Positions 44,145 through 53,088 of a DNA stretch of 64,000 nt are shown here, piece by piece. A model generated the notes under the pieces. That model saw nothing but the letters and a program-made list of their open reading frames with translations. It made no database searches and was not told the origin of the DNA. Source of the DNA: JALYNX01 sp035292685. GTDB taxonomy: Bacteria > Actinomycetota > Acidimicrobiia > Spongiisociales > ZC4RG35. Numbering within the stretch: the first letter of the stretch is position 1; every line of letters begins with the position of its first letter. The stretch spans positions 11,282 to 75,281 of the forward strand of contig DATDPP010000080.1 of the NCBI GenBank assembly GCA_035292685.1, in the 5' to 3' direction. The position numbers and the translations under genes are program-made.

Positions 44145-44150
44145 GCCGCC

Positions 44151-45056
44151 ATGCCGGACACACTCAAAGTGGGGGTGCAACTCCCCGAGGTGGAAAGAGA
44201 GATCCGTTGGACCGAGTTACGACAAGTGGCCTTGACCGCGGAGGCGGTCGGGTTCGATTCGATCTGGCTCGGTGACCACCTCCTGTACCGCGACGAGGAA
44301 CATGGAATTCGAGGGCCTTGGGAGGCGTGGTCCTTGCTCGCGGCGCTGGGGGAGGCGACCGAACGGATCAGCCTCGGGCCACTGGTGGCTTCGACCTCGT
44401 TCCATGCGCCGGCGATGCTGGCGAAGAAGGCAGCCACGGTCGATGAGATCTCGGGAGGGCGGCTGATCCTCGGTTTGGGCGCCGGGTGGAACCGTGTCGA
44501 GTACGAAGCCTTTGGCTTTCCTTTCGATCATCGGGTGGATCGATTCGAGGAGGCGTTCACCATCATTCGCACCCTCCTCAACGATGGGCACATCGACTTC
44601 GAAGGCGACTACTACACGGTCAGAGACTGCGAGTTGGCGCCACGGGCGCGACCGGGCATCCCGTTGATGGTCGGGTCCAACGGTGCCCGCATGCTGGAAA
44701 TCACTCTCCCACATGTCGCCTACTGGAACACCTGGCATTCGTCGTTCGGCAACGACGTGGCGGGCTTGCTTCCGCTTCTGGCCCAGATCCAGACGGCCTG
44801 TGTCGCCGCGGGGCGAGCCCCCGGCGAGGTCGAGAGGACGGCTGCGGTGTACATCCAACTTCCAGGGGGATCGGGGCGGATCACCGGCCGCGGTGTCATT
44901 GAATCCGACACGGCTCGAACCGGGACCCGTGAGGAACTTGCCCAGTTGTTGCGGGACTACGCCGCAGCCGGTGTTGGGCATGTCCAGTTGTGTCTCGACC
45001 CGATCGACTCGAGCACGGTCGAGGAGATGGGTGAGGTGCTCCGGCTCATCGATTGA
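44151..45056 (+). CDS. LLM-class (probably F420-dependent) oxidoreductase
   Basis: A 301-residue luciferase-like TIM barrel: VGVQLPEVER at the start, GFDSIWLGDHLLYR, ISLGPLVASTSFHAPAMLAKKAATVDEISGGRL (in parts GPLVASTS and AATVDEISGGRL), LGLGAGWNRVEYEAFGFPF, and IPLMVGSNGARMLE. Actinobacterial members of this type usually use F420H2, which fits cofG and cofH in the same window, but FMN use cannot be excluded. Substrate unknown. Likely monocistronic and leaderless. Confidence 0.87.
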   Translation: MPDTLKVGVQLPEVEREIRWTELRQVALTAEAVGFDSIWLGDHLLYRDEEHGIRGPWEAWSLLAALGEATERISLGPLVASTSFHAPAMLAKKAATVDEISGGRLILGLGAGWNRVEYEAFGFPFDHRVDRFEEAFTIIRTLLNDGHIDFEGDYYTVRDCELAPRARPGIPLMVGSNGARMLEITLPHVAYWNTWHSSFGNDVAGLLPLLAQIQTACVAAGRAPGEVERTAAVYIQLPGGSGRITGRGVIESDTARTGTREELAQLLRDYAAAGVGHVQLCLDPIDSSTVEEMGEVLRLID

Positions 45057-45107
45057 CTCCACTCACAGGCGCCTGCCCCCGGCGTAAGGTCGCTCCTGGA
45101 GGTGATA

Positions 45108-45737
45108 ATGAAGCTGAGGACGAGCAGTTTTCGCAACGGTGGCCCGATCCCCGACCGGTACGCCCTGGCAACCCCCAATCCCGACACCCATGTCACGTTT
45201 TCGGAGAACGTCAACCCGGAGTTGAGTTGGGACGAGGTGCCGGAGGGCACGAGATCGTTTGCCATCATCTGTCACGATCCCGATGTCCCCTCACTTGCTG
45301 ACGATGTGAATCAAGAAGGCCGGGAGGTACCCGCCGACCTTCCCCGGGTCGATTTCTTCCATTGGGTCACTGTGGAGCTGCCACCGGGACTTCGGTCGGT
45401 CGCGGAGGCGGAGTTCTGTGCAGGAGTGATGCCACACGGCAAGAACGTCGCCCTCGGCCCCCATGGCTGTCGTCAAGGGATCAACGACTTCACCGGCTGG
45501 TTCTCCGGTGACCCGGACATGGCAGGCAATTTCTTCGGTTACGACGGCCCGGCCCCACCCTGGAACGATTCGATCCTTCACCACTACGTGTTCACCCTGT
45601 ATGCGCTCGACATCGAGGAGGTCCCGGTGTCGGGAGAGTTCACCGGGTCCGAGGTAAGAGACGCGATCGAGGGCCATGTCCTGGGCGAGGCCTCGGTCAG
45701 CGGTACCTACACCCAGAATCCTCGTCTCCGCAGCTAG
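45108..45737 (+). CDS. YbhB/YbcL-type phosphatidylethanolamine-binding (PEBP) family protein
   Basis: This ~209-residue protein has the PEBP fold motifs NPELSWDEVPEGTRSFAIICHDPDVP (in parts: NPELSWDEVP and CHDPDVP), VDFFHWVTVELPPG, GYDGPAPPWND and HHYVFTLYALD. Bacterial members are often called Raf-kinase-inhibitor-like, yet their role is unclear; small-ligand binding is likely. GGAGG at 45098-45102 selects ATG 45108 over GTG 45102. It converges on aztB with an 8-bp gap. Confidence 0.87.
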   Translation: MKLRTSSFRNGGPIPDRYALATPNPDTHVTFSENVNPELSWDEVPEGTRSFAIICHDPDVPSLADDVNQEGREVPADLPRVDFFHWVTVELPPGLRSVAEAEFCAGVMPHGKNVALGPHGCRQGINDFTGWFSGDPDMAGNFFGYDGPAPPWNDSILHHYVFTLYALDIEEVPVSGEFTGSEVRDAIEGHVLGEASVSGTYTQNPRLRS

Positions 45738-45745
45738 CCGGGCAG

Positions 45746-46579
45746 CTACCGAGCGAGGACGAGGGCACCTCGCCCCAGCGATCTGACCGTCAGCACCACG
45801 AAGAACAGCCCGATCGGGACCACCGCGATCGTCGCCGAGCCGGAAGTCTCCGCGTGATAACTGATGATCAGGCCCACCGCCACCGAGAGGACCCCGATCA
45901 CTGCCGCAGTCGCCATCATGGCGGGCACCCGCTTGACCAGAAGCGCCGCGGTGGCAGCGGGGCCCACGAGGAGGCCGAATACCAGAAGAGTCCCCACCGT
46001 CTGAAACGAACCGACGATCGAGACCGTGATCAGGCCGAGCAGGGCGAGGTGGGCGAACCGGGGGTGGAGGCCGAGCAGTTGTGCCTTGTGCTCGTTGAAG
46101 GAGAGGACCAGGAAGTTTCGGTAGAGGAGCGCAGATACGACCAGGACGGCCCCGGCCACCACGCCGAGCACGACCAGGTCCTGGGCGGTGACACCCAGGG
46201 CGTCCCCAAAGAGAATCCCGGTGAGACTTCCGGTGTAGGAGTCGGCGCGGGAGATCAGGATCACACCCAGTCCGAGCATTCCGACAAACAGCAATCCGAT
46301 GCCCGTGTCCTCGGAAAGCCTTGTCTGACGGTGGACGAAGTTGACTCCTGCGATCATGACCACGGCAGCGAGCGCAGCTCCCAGGAGCACGTTGAAGTCG
46401 AGCAGGATGGCCAGGGCAATCCCAGGGATCACACCGTGGACCAGAGCGTCTCCGAGGAAGGTCATGCCCCTGATGACCACCCAGGTTCCCACCACCGCGA
46501 GGGCGAGGGCGGCCAGCGCGCCGCCAACGAGGGCCCTTTGCTGGAAGGCGAGAGCGAAGGGCTCGGTCAGCCAGTCCAT
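45746..46579 (-). CDS. aztB: Zinc ABC transporter permease
   Basis: This 277-residue integral membrane protein of the ZnuB/MntB family has about eight helices, with GMTFLGDALVHGVIPGIALA, the loop FNEHKAQLLGLHP and TVGTLLVFGLLVGPAATA. It would form the membrane channel of the zinc importer with AztA and receive zinc from AztC. It lies 21 bp after aztC on the same strand. The specificity for zinc rather than manganese rests on the Zur gene and operator in the locus. Confidence 0.9.
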   Translation of the reverse strand: MDWLTEPFALAFQQRALVGGALAALALAVVGTWVVIRGMTFLGDALVHGVIPGIALAILLDFNVLLGAALAAVVMIAGVNFVHRQTRLSEDTGIGLLFVGMLGLGVILISRADSYTGSLTGILFGDALGVTAQDLVVLGVVAGAVLVVSALLYRNFLVLSFNEHKAQLLGLHPRFAHLALLGLITVSIVGSFQTVGTLLVFGLLVGPAATAALLVKRVPAMMATAAVIGVLSVAVGLIISYHAETSGSATIAVVPIGLFFVVLTVRSLGRGALVLAR

Positions 46580-46600
46580 GAGTCACCGACGGTAGACAAC

Positions 46601-47524
46601 TCAGCCAAGTGCCGCCGCTATCCGCCGAGCGTTGGTGAGCAACATCTCCCGGAGGGTCTCCGCTCCCGATCCGGGCGGTCCCAGCGATTCCGTGAACAAC
46701 TCGACGATCTGGACTTCGTCTCCCACCTCGGCCGCCACCGACCGGGCGAGGGTGGACGATTGGCCCACTTCGGTGAATATCGCTTTGGCGCCCTCCCGCT
46801 TCATGGTCTCGACCAGGCCAGCCAGCTCGGCCGACGAGGGCTCGGCAAGAGTGGAACCGCCGGGGATCACCACTCCTATGACCTCGAACCCGTAGCGGGC
46901 GGCGAAGTAGCCGAATGCCTCGTGGTTGGTGACCATCTGGAGGTCGGCTTCGGGTATCTGTTCGACAAGGTCGCGAATGGTCCGATCGGTCGACTCCATC
47001 TCGGCGACGTATTCCCGAGCTTGCTCTTCCCAGGCGCCGTCCGGGTAGATCTCGGTCAAATCGGCCGCCAGGGCGAGGGCGGCATCACCGACCCGGACCG
47101 GATCCATCCAGAAGTGAGGGTCTTCGCTTCGGCCCGCCTGTTCCGAGAAGGGGAGTGGGTCGACCAGGGGGGCCAGCTCGATCACATGAGCGCCGTCTTC
47201 GTCGGCAGCCTCGAGGACGTCTTGGAGACCTTGCTCCAAACCGAGCCCGCTGGCCACCACCAGGTCGGCCCCTGCGATCCGGCTCGCCTGCCGGGCCGAC
47301 GGCTGGAACTCGTGGCTGTTGGCACCCATCGGGATCAGGACCTCGACATCTCCCTGGTCGCCGATCACGCCCCTGGCGATGTCGCCGAGGATCGAGGTGG
47401 TGGCGATCGCCACGACACGGCGCGGTACCGGCTCTCCTTCGTTGGCGCAGCTTGCGAAGACCAGGGCCAGAGGGAGCAACCATGCGACGATCCGGAATCG
47501 GTGCTCTGCGGGAAGTGGCGACAT
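46601..47524 (-). CDS. aztC: Zinc ABC transporter substrate-binding lipoprotein
   Basis: This 307-residue A-1 type metal-binding protein has lipobox VFASC after the N-terminal signal. Probable ligands are GANSHEFQPSARQ, DPHFWMDPV, TNHEAFGYFAARYG and the acidic FTEVGQSS region. No long His-rich loop is present, unlike ZnuA of enterobacteria, which fits AztC. It diverges from zur-aztA across a Zur-type box, so low zinc should switch on both units. No aztD is seen nearby. Confidence 0.9.
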   Translation of the reverse strand: MSPLPAEHRFRIVAWLLPLALVFASCANEGEPVPRRVVAIATTSILGDIARGVIGDQGDVEVLIPMGANSHEFQPSARQASRIAGADLVVASGLGLEQGLQDVLEAADEDGAHVIELAPLVDPLPFSEQAGRSEDPHFWMDPVRVGDAALALAADLTEIYPDGAWEEQAREYVAEMESTDRTIRDLVEQIPEADLQMVTNHEAFGYFAARYGFEVIGVVIPGGSTLAEPSSAELAGLVETMKREGAKAIFTEVGQSSTLARSVAAEVGDEVQIVELFTESLGPPGSGAETLREMLLTNARRIAAALG

Positions 47525-47558
47525 GTGAGGGGCGCTTGCCTATCCCATTTCTCGACAT

Positions 47559-47584
47559 ATAATGAGAATCATTATCACTAAGAT
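47559..47584. promoter_or_regulatory. Zur/Fur-type operator between aztC and zur
   Basis: ATAATGA-GAA-TCATTAT (47559-47575) is a perfect 7-3-7 palindrome of the Fur/Zur class. On the plus strand TAAGAT (47579-47584) is a likely -10 box for zur. A TTATAT box on the minus strand overlaps the palindrome, so one site could repress both directions. Confidence 0.85.
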
Positions 47585-47623
47585 TAGGAGGGGAGGCTGA
47601 GAAGTTCAATCCAGGACAGACAG

Positions 47624-48037
47624 GTGGAGGAGCGGCTCCGGGATTCGGGGGTCCGATACACCGGAGGCCGGCGTGAGGTCGTGGCCGCCCTGGATCGTGC
47701 CGACGGGCCGAGGTCTGCCGCCGAGCTCCATGCGGAACTGGGGGGCAAGGTCCCGGTTTCCTCCGTCTACAGGTCGCTGTCCGTTCTGGAAGGGGCCGGA
47801 GTGGTCGCTCCCCACCACAGCGTCAAAGGCATCACCCGGTACGAGATCGCCGAATGGCTGGCGGGCCACCATCACCACCTGGTTTGCGTCGATTGTGGGG
47901 CGGTCGAGGACATAGAGCTTCCCAAGGGCCTCGAGAGCGAATTGGAGCGGTTGGTAGGCCAGGTGTCGAAGATGTCGGCGTTCACCTCGATGGGGCATTC
48001 GCTCGAAGTCGATGGATACTGCACGAGGTGCGCGTGA
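47624..48037 (+). CDS. zur: Zinc uptake regulator, Fur family
   Basis: This 137-residue Fur-type repressor has a winged helix (GVRYTGGRREVVAALDRADGPRSAAELH; seen as RYTGGRREVVAAL and SSVYRSLSVLE). The metal region HHHHLVCVDCG is followed by a second Cys pair, CTRC. The zinc-transport neighbours make Zur the best assignment. GTG 47624 is used here. A CTG at 47597 in frame, 5 nt after AGGAGG (47586-47591), would add nine residues and cannot be ruled out. The stop overlaps aztA by 4 nt. Confidence 0.88.
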   Translation: MEERLRDSGVRYTGGRREVVAALDRADGPRSAAELHAELGGKVPVSSVYRSLSVLEGAGVVAPHHSVKGITRYEIAEWLAGHHHHLVCVDCGAVEDIELPKGLESELERLVGQVSKMSAFTSMGHSLEVDGYCTRCA

Positions 48038-48828
48038 GCCCCTCGGCAATCAAGGCTGAAGGTTTGGTCCTGGCTTACGGGCCCAAGATCGCCCTGGATA
48101 GCTCCCGATTCGAGGTGCCCCTGGGAGGCATCACAGCCTTGATCGGCCCCAACGGGTCGGGGAAGTCGACCCTCCTCAACGCAATTGCCGGCCTGATCGA
48201 GCCCGCGGCCGGGACTATCGAGGTCCTGCACGGCCGTGAAGGCGCCCGATTCATCTCATACGTGCTCCAGACGACCAAGGTGAACGCCGTGCTCCCGATC
48301 ACCGTCCGCGAGGTGGTGACCATGGGCCGCTATGCGACCACCGGCCCCGGGCGCCGCCTCCAGGCCGAGGATCGGGCCGCAGTCGATGAGGCAATGGAGC
48401 GAATGGGGATAGCCGACCTTCGGGACCGGCACCTCGGTGAGTTGTCGGGGGGCCAGCGGCAGCGCGTGTTCGTGGCACAGGGACTCGCCCAGGAACATGA
48501 CATTCTCTTGCTCGACGAGCCTCTCACCGGCCTCGACCTCACCTCGGCTCAGGCGATCGATGACGTGATCCACGCCGAGACCAACCGGGGATGCACGATC
48601 TTGATAACGACCCACGATCTGGCTGAGGCCCATGTGGCCAGCCATGTGCTCTTGCTCTCGGGGCGGGTTGTCGCTTCCGGTCCCCCTCGAGAGGTGCTCA
48701 CCGTCGGGAACCTGACCACCGCCTACGGGCCGAACCTGCTACATGTCGAGGGTCAGCAGTTGTTCATCGACGACCCGGCACACCGGCCGGTGCCCGGCCG
48801 GCATGTGCATCGAGATCGATCGGCTTAG
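48034..48828 (+). CDS. aztA: Zinc ABC transporter ATP-binding protein
   Basis: This ~264-residue ATPase has Walker A GPNGSGKST, the Q-loop in SYVLQTTKV, signature LSGGQRQR, Walker B ILLLDEPLTGLD and H-loop TTHDLAEAH. It energises zinc uptake with AztB and AztC, whose genes are on the opposite strand. GTG 48034 overlaps the zur stop (GTGA), so the regulator and ATPase are translationally coupled. It ends 2 bp before the convergent RRM gene. Confidence 0.92.
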   Translation: MSPSAIKAEGLVLAYGPKIALDSSRFEVPLGGITALIGPNGSGKSTLLNAIAGLIEPAAGTIEVLHGREGARFISYVLQTTKVNAVLPITVREVVTMGRYATTGPGRRLQAEDRAAVDEAMERMGIADLRDRHLGELSGGQRQRVFVAQGLAQEHDILLLDEPLTGLDLTSAQAIDDVIHAETNRGCTILITTHDLAEAHVASHVLLLSGRVVASGPPREVLTVGNLTTAYGPNLLHVEGQQLFIDDPAHRPVPGRHVHRDRSA

Positions 48829-48830
48829 GG

Positions 48831-49088
48831 TCAGCGGCGGGGGCGCTCCTCGCGGGGCCGCGCCTCGTTGACCTTTAGGGCACGGCCGTTGTAGTCATGC
48901 CCGTCGAGCTCCGAGATCGCTTTGGCGCCTTCCTCGTTCGGCATCTCGACGAAACCGAACCCGCGAGACCGCCCGGTCTCCCGGTCGTTGATGATCGCGG
49001 CGGATTCGACGGTTCCATACTCGCCGAAGAGAGTCTCCAGGTCCTGCGCCGTTGCGTTGAACGGCAGGTTTCCCACGTAGATGTTCAT
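48831..49088 (-). CDS. RRM-domain RNA-binding protein
   Basis: An 85-residue single RRM with RNP2 NIYVGNLPFN and RNP1 RGFGFVEM, ending in an Arg-rich tail (EARPREERPRR). Such small bacterial and cyanobacterial Rbp proteins bind single-stranded RNA and are often cold-induced; targets here are unknown. The 148-bp region upstream (49089-49236) has no gene. It could give a long 5' leader with a small GCCC-ACAA-GGGC hairpin, which would suit post-transcriptional control. Confidence 0.9.
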   Translation of the reverse strand: MNIYVGNLPFNATAQDLETLFGEYGTVESAAIINDRETGRSRGFGFVEMPNEEGAKAISELDGHDYNGRALKVNEARPREERPRR

Positions 49089-49236
49089 CGTGACTGGTCC
49101 TTGTCTAGTTGGCCCTTGTGGGCTTTACGTCGCAATGTCCGGTACGACCCTTGTCCTCAGCCCAGTCATTCAGAACAGGGAAATCAGATCGAGTCGCCGC
49201 CGAGGCAGCAACAGGGCCGGGAGGATAACAGAGCTG

Positions 49237-49746
49237 TCAGATTTCTGTGACGGTAACCCTGTTGATGATCGCCTCCGCCGTCGGCCGGTCGTGACGATCC
49301 GTTTCGGTGCCTGCGATGGAATCGACTACATCGAGACCTGAGGTCACCTTTCCAAAAATGGTGTAGGAATGAGGCAGGCCGACATCCTGGTGACAGATGA
49401 AGAACTGGGAGCCGTTGGTGTTGGGGCCGGCGTTGGCCATCGCCACCGTTCCCCGGGGATAGCTGCGCGCACCTTCCAATTCGTCGCGGAACTTGTAACC
49501 GGGCCCACCGGACCCGGTTCCGGTGGGGTCGCCGCCCTGGATCATGAAGTCTTTGATCACCCGGTGGAAGACGATCCCGTCGTAGTAACCCTCACGGCTG
49601 AGGAACACGAAGTTGTTGACGGCCAGTGGTGACCGGACTGCGTCGAACTCGATGTCGATCACACCATGATTGGTCTCCAGTGTCGCCCTGTAGGTCTTAT
49701 CGAGGTCGATGAGAAGGTCGGGGGGGCTCGAGTATTGGTTGCCCAT
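49237..49746 (-). CDS. Cyclophilin-type peptidyl-prolyl cis-trans isomerase
   Basis: The 169-residue cyclophilin speeds proline isomerisation during folding. It has the active-site Arg in IVFHRVIKDFMIQGGDPTGTG (seen as FHRVIKDFMIQGGD) and SQFFICHQD in place of the common SQFFI. GTVAMANAGPNTNGSQFF and IFGKVTSGLDVV are also present. No signal peptide is seen, so it is cytosolic. A 39-bp gap separates it from the thioredoxin-like gene upstream on the same strand. Confidence 0.92.
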   Translation of the reverse strand: MGNQYSSPPDLLIDLDKTYRATLETNHGVIDIEFDAVRSPLAVNNFVFLSREGYYDGIVFHRVIKDFMIQGGDPTGTGSGGPGYKFRDELEGARSYPRGTVAMANAGPNTNGSQFFICHQDVGLPHSYTIFGKVTSGLDVVDSIAGTETDRHDRPTAEAIINRVTVTEI

Positions 49747-49785
49747 GGTGTTCTGCTTTCTGATCGTGGATCGGGATCGGGTGTC

Positions 49786-50367
49786 TCAGCTGGCGAAGTA
49801 GGCCGGCACGTTGCCACGTCGCCACTTGATCGAGCAACCCATCGAAGGGCGCTGAATCTCACTCACGGGCTCCCCGGCTAGGACCGCTCGAACCGCGGCT
49901 CGGAGATCGTCGCCGGTGACGGGGATGTCGTTGCCGGGCCGTGCCCCGTCGAATTGTCCCCGGTAGACCAGTCGCCGGTCACGATCGAAGAGAAAGAAGT
50001 CGGGTGTGCACATCGCGGTGTAGGCCGCGGCGGCCGTCTGCTCGCGGTCGAAGAGGTAGGGGAAGGTATAGCCGTGTGTCTCCGCCTCGGCCTTCATGGC
50101 TGCGGGGGAGTCATCGGGGTAGTGCTCGGGGTCATTGGACGAAATGGCCAGTATCCCCAAACCGCTATCGAGGTGATCGCGCCCGAATCGCGCCAGTTCG
50201 TCACGGACATGCTTGACATAGGGGCAGTGGTTGCAGATGAACATCACGAGCAGGGCCGGAGCGTCTGCCAGGTCGGCCAGGGAGATCATCCGTCCCGACA
50301 CCGTGTCCTCGAGGGAGAAGTCCGGTGCCTCGGTACCCAGGGCGAGCATGGTTGAAGCGACAGCCAT
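49786..50367 (-). CDS. Thioredoxin-like (AhpC/TSA-type) protein
   Basis: A 193-residue redoxin-fold protein beginning GTEAPDFSLEDTVSGR. Its redox motif FICNHCPYVKH is of CxxC type. SSNDPEHYPDDSP and a GYTFPYLFDREQTAAAAY segment follow, as in bacterial thioredoxin-like proteins of this length. Partner and substrate are unknown. No signal peptide is seen. GGAAGGA precedes the ATG by 9 nt. The internal Met7 is an alternative start. Confidence 0.85.
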   Translation of the reverse strand: MAVASTMLALGTEAPDFSLEDTVSGRMISLADLADAPALLVMFICNHCPYVKHVRDELARFGRDHLDSGLGILAISSNDPEHYPDDSPAAMKAEAETHGYTFPYLFDREQTAAAAYTAMCTPDFFLFDRDRRLVYRGQFDGARPGNDIPVTGDDLRAAVRAVLAGEPVSEIQRPSMGCSIKWRRGNVPAYFAS

Positions 50368-50502
50368 CGGTTGGGGGTCCTTCCGCAGTTCGGGCTCCCC
50401 AGTCTACGGTGAGGCGGACCCTTCAATCACATCGGCGGACATCTTCACAGCGCCCGGGGAGGGAAGACCCACCGCGTTGGAGTGGTTTTGGTGGCCCGTC
50501 TG

Positions 50503-50508
50503 TAACCT
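50503..50508 (+). promoter_or_regulatory. Putative -10 box of dapA
   Basis: TAACCT ends 6 nt before the GTG at 50515. Confidence 0.45.
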
Positions 50509-50514
50509 GGCGAG

Positions 50515-51408
50515 GTGACTCTTTCCCATACGGCCCCATTTGGGCACGTCGCCACCGCCATGATCACTCCGTTCACAGATGCGGGCGCCGTCGATCACGA
50601 AAAGGCATGGCGTTTGGCCCGACATCTCACCGACCATGGTTCCCAGGCCCTGGTCGTCACGGGCACCACGGGGGAGTCCCCGACCCTCAGTGGCACCGAG
50701 AAGCTCGCCCTCTACGCGACCGTGGTCGATGCAGTCAAAGACAAGGACACCTTCGTCATCGCCGGGACCGGCAACTACAACACCGCGGAGTCGGTCGAGC
50801 TGTCGGAAAAGGCAGGCGATCTGGGATGCGACGGGTTGCTGGCGGTGACCCCTTACTACAACAAGCCGGGTCAGACAGGGTTGATCGCCCATTTCACAGC
50901 GATCGCCGACGTGGGAGTCCCGGTGATGCTCTACAACATCCCGAGTCGAACCGGCAGGTTGATCGAGATCGACACCCTGGCTCGCCTCAGCGAGCACGAG
51001 AACATCGTGGCGGTAAAGGACGCAGTCGAGAATGTCGAGTTCACCAGTCAGACGGTCAACCGGGTCCCGGGCCTCCCCGTCTACTCGGGTCAGGACTCTC
51101 ACACCTGGCCGATGATCGCGGTCGGTGCCATCGGTGTGGTCTCCGTGATCTCGCATCTGGCGGGTCGCACCGTCGCCGCCATGGTGAAGGCTGCGCTTGC
51201 CGGCGATCTCTCGGAGGCGCGCCGGCTGCACCATGAGCTCCTGCCGCTGTGTGAGGCTTGCTTTCTCGAGACCAACCCGACGCCGGTCAAGGGAGCCATG
51301 AACCGGCTTTGGGAGCCCGTCGGCGATGTCCGTCTCCCTCTCGTTGCCGCTTCAGAGGAGACGTTGCTCGCGGTCGAGAAGGCGGTAGGGGCAATCCAGG
51401 GTCTATGA
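50515..51408 (+). CDS. dapA: 4-hydroxy-tetrahydrodipicolinate synthase
   Basis: DapA condenses pyruvate and aspartate semialdehyde in lysine and diaminopimelate synthesis. The 297-residue TIM barrel has GTTGESPTL, VTPYYNKP with the catalytic Tyr, YNIPSRTG, and the Schiff-base Lys in NIVAVKDA. GTG is used as start, with the -10 box 6 nt upstream. The stop overlaps the rnj ATG by 4 nt, the dapA-rnj order typical of actinobacteria. Confidence 0.95.
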   Translation: MTLSHTAPFGHVATAMITPFTDAGAVDHEKAWRLARHLTDHGSQALVVTGTTGESPTLSGTEKLALYATVVDAVKDKDTFVIAGTGNYNTAESVELSEKAGDLGCDGLLAVTPYYNKPGQTGLIAHFTAIADVGVPVMLYNIPSRTGRLIEIDTLARLSEHENIVAVKDAVENVEFTSQTVNRVPGLPVYSGQDSHTWPMIAVGAIGVVSVISHLAGRTVAAMVKAALAGDLSEARRLHHELLPLCEACFLETNPTPVKGAMNRLWEPVGDVRLPLVAASEETLLAVEKAVGAIQGL

Positions 51409-53039
51409 GTGTCTCGGTCACTTTTTTGGGGGGTCTCGGGGAGATCGGGCGCAACTGCGCCGCCGTTGAGATAGGCGGCAAGATCGCACTGATCGACTGT
51501 GGGTTGATGTTCCCCGAGGAGGACATGCTCGGTGTCGATCTCGTCTTCCCCGATTGGTCCTGGTTGGTGGAGCGGATCGCTGACGTGGAGTGCGTCATCG
51601 TCACCCACGGGCACGAGGACCACGTTGGGGCGCTTGCCTATTTCCTGAGGGTGATCAATGTCCCCGTCTACGGCACCCGTCTCAGTATGGAGCTGGCGAG
51701 GGGACGGATCGATGAGCTCGGGGTCGAGGCCGACCTCAGAGTGGTGGCGGTGAAGACCTGGATCGATCACGGGCCGTTTCGCTTCCAGCTGATCCCGGTG
51801 AGCCACTCGGTCCCTGAGGCCGCCGCCGTCGCCCTCGACACGCCCGAGGGCATGATCGTCCATTCCGGGGACTTCAAGCTCGACCCGACACCGATCGACC
51901 AGGTGCCGACGGATCTACCGGCGTTTGCGTCGTTGGGTCGCCGTGGGGTGAGACTCCTCCTGGGCGACTCCACCAATGCGGAAAAACCGGGTTTTGAGCC
52001 CTCGGAGAGCTCGGTGGGACGGCCGATCGCAGACATCGTCCGTGATGCCCCGGGGAGGGTGATCGCCGCGTGCTTCTCCTCGCATATCCACCGGGTGCAA
52101 CAAATCGCCAACGCGGGGGTGGCCGCCGGGCGCAAGGTCGCTTTCTTCGGGCGGTCGATGCAACGCAACACGACCGTGGCGACCGAGCTTGGGATTCTGG
52201 GTGTTCCCCAGAAATCACTGGTGGACATCAGCGAGCTGGGACAGCTTCCCCCTGATCGACAGCTTCTGATCACCACCGGCAGCCAAGGCGAGCCTTTTGC
52301 CGCCCTCTCGTTGATGTCGCAGGGTCGGCACCGGTTCGTCGAACTCGGCGACACTGACACCGTCTTGATCTCGGCCAAGCCGATCCCGGGAAACGAGACC
52401 GCGGTCTCGAAGGTCATCTCCAACCTGATCAGGCGGGGCGCAACTGTGGTTCATGGCCAGAACGCTCACGTCCACGTGTCCGGTCATGCCAACCGCGAAG
52501 AGTTGCTCACCTTTCTCAACTTGATCCGGCCCCGTGCCTTCGTGCCGGTTCACGGGGAGTACCGCCATCTCCATGCCCATGCCGAGTTGGCGCGACGCAT
52601 GGGGGTCCACGCCGTGGACGTGCTCGAAGACGGCGACCGGGTCATCCTGAATGGGAAGAAGACGCTGGTGGAGCGCCGGGCGGTGCCTGCGGGTTATGTC
52701 TATCTCGACGGTTTGTCGGTGGGTGATGTCCAGTCGGCGGTGCTCAGAGACCGCTCCCACCTCGCCGACGAAGGCGTGGTGGTGGTCACCGTCGGCATCG
52801 ACCATGACACCGGGGAGATCCTGTACGGGCCGGACCTGGACAGCCACGGCGTGATGGACGATCCGTCGGCCGTGCTGGAAAAGGCCGCCGAGGCGGTAAG
52901 AGAGGCGATCAAGGAGCATGCCTCCGGTCGCAGCGATATCGGAGAGCTGCAGAAGACGGTGCGGTCGGCCGCGGGCCGGGTGATCAAAGCCGAGACCGCT
53001 CGCAAGCCAGTCATCGTGCCGGTCGTCTTTGAGCTCTGA
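51405..53039 (+). CDS. rnj: Ribonuclease J
   Basis: RNase J is a metallo-beta-lactamase/beta-CASP nuclease of mRNA decay and rRNA maturation. The 544-residue protein has the zinc motif THGHEDHVGAL, SHSVPEAAAVAL, GDSTNAE, beta-CASP motifs and HVSGHANREELLTFL, then the C-terminal domain. ATG 51405 overlaps the dapA stop (ATGA) and gives the standard N-terminus MSVSVTFLGGLGEIGRN. A longer frame from 51258 lies inside dapA and was dropped. Confidence 0.95.
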   Translation: MSVSVTFLGGLGEIGRNCAAVEIGGKIALIDCGLMFPEEDMLGVDLVFPDWSWLVERIADVECVIVTHGHEDHVGALAYFLRVINVPVYGTRLSMELARGRIDELGVEADLRVVAVKTWIDHGPFRFQLIPVSHSVPEAAAVALDTPEGMIVHSGDFKLDPTPIDQVPTDLPAFASLGRRGVRLLLGDSTNAEKPGFEPSESSVGRPIADIVRDAPGRVIAACFSSHIHRVQQIANAGVAAGRKVAFFGRSMQRNTTVATELGILGVPQKSLVDISELGQLPPDRQLLITTGSQGEPFAALSLMSQGRHRFVELGDTDTVLISAKPIPGNETAVSKVISNLIRRGATVVHGQNAHVHVSGHANREELLTFLNLIRPRAFVPVHGEYRHLHAHAELARRMGVHAVDVLEDGDRVILNGKKTLVERRAVPAGYVYLDGLSVGDVQSAVLRDRSHLADEGVVVVTVGIDHDTGEILYGPDLDSHGVMDDPSAVLEKAAEAVREAIKEHASGRSDIGELQKTVRSAAGRVIKAETARKPVIVPVVFEL

Positions 53040-53088
53040 CCGAGCATTCCACGACCAAATCCAATCCCCATGTAGTGTTTCGGTACAC

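Noticed and set aside
42376..44163. Start of glpD at 44163
   Set aside because: It would place 50 unrelated residues before the FAD-binding strand and overlap the promoter of the divergent LLM gene.
45854..47581. A 575-codon plus-strand open frame over aztB and aztC
   Set aside because: Antisense to two clear transporter genes; the translation is His/Asp/Gln-rich without domains.
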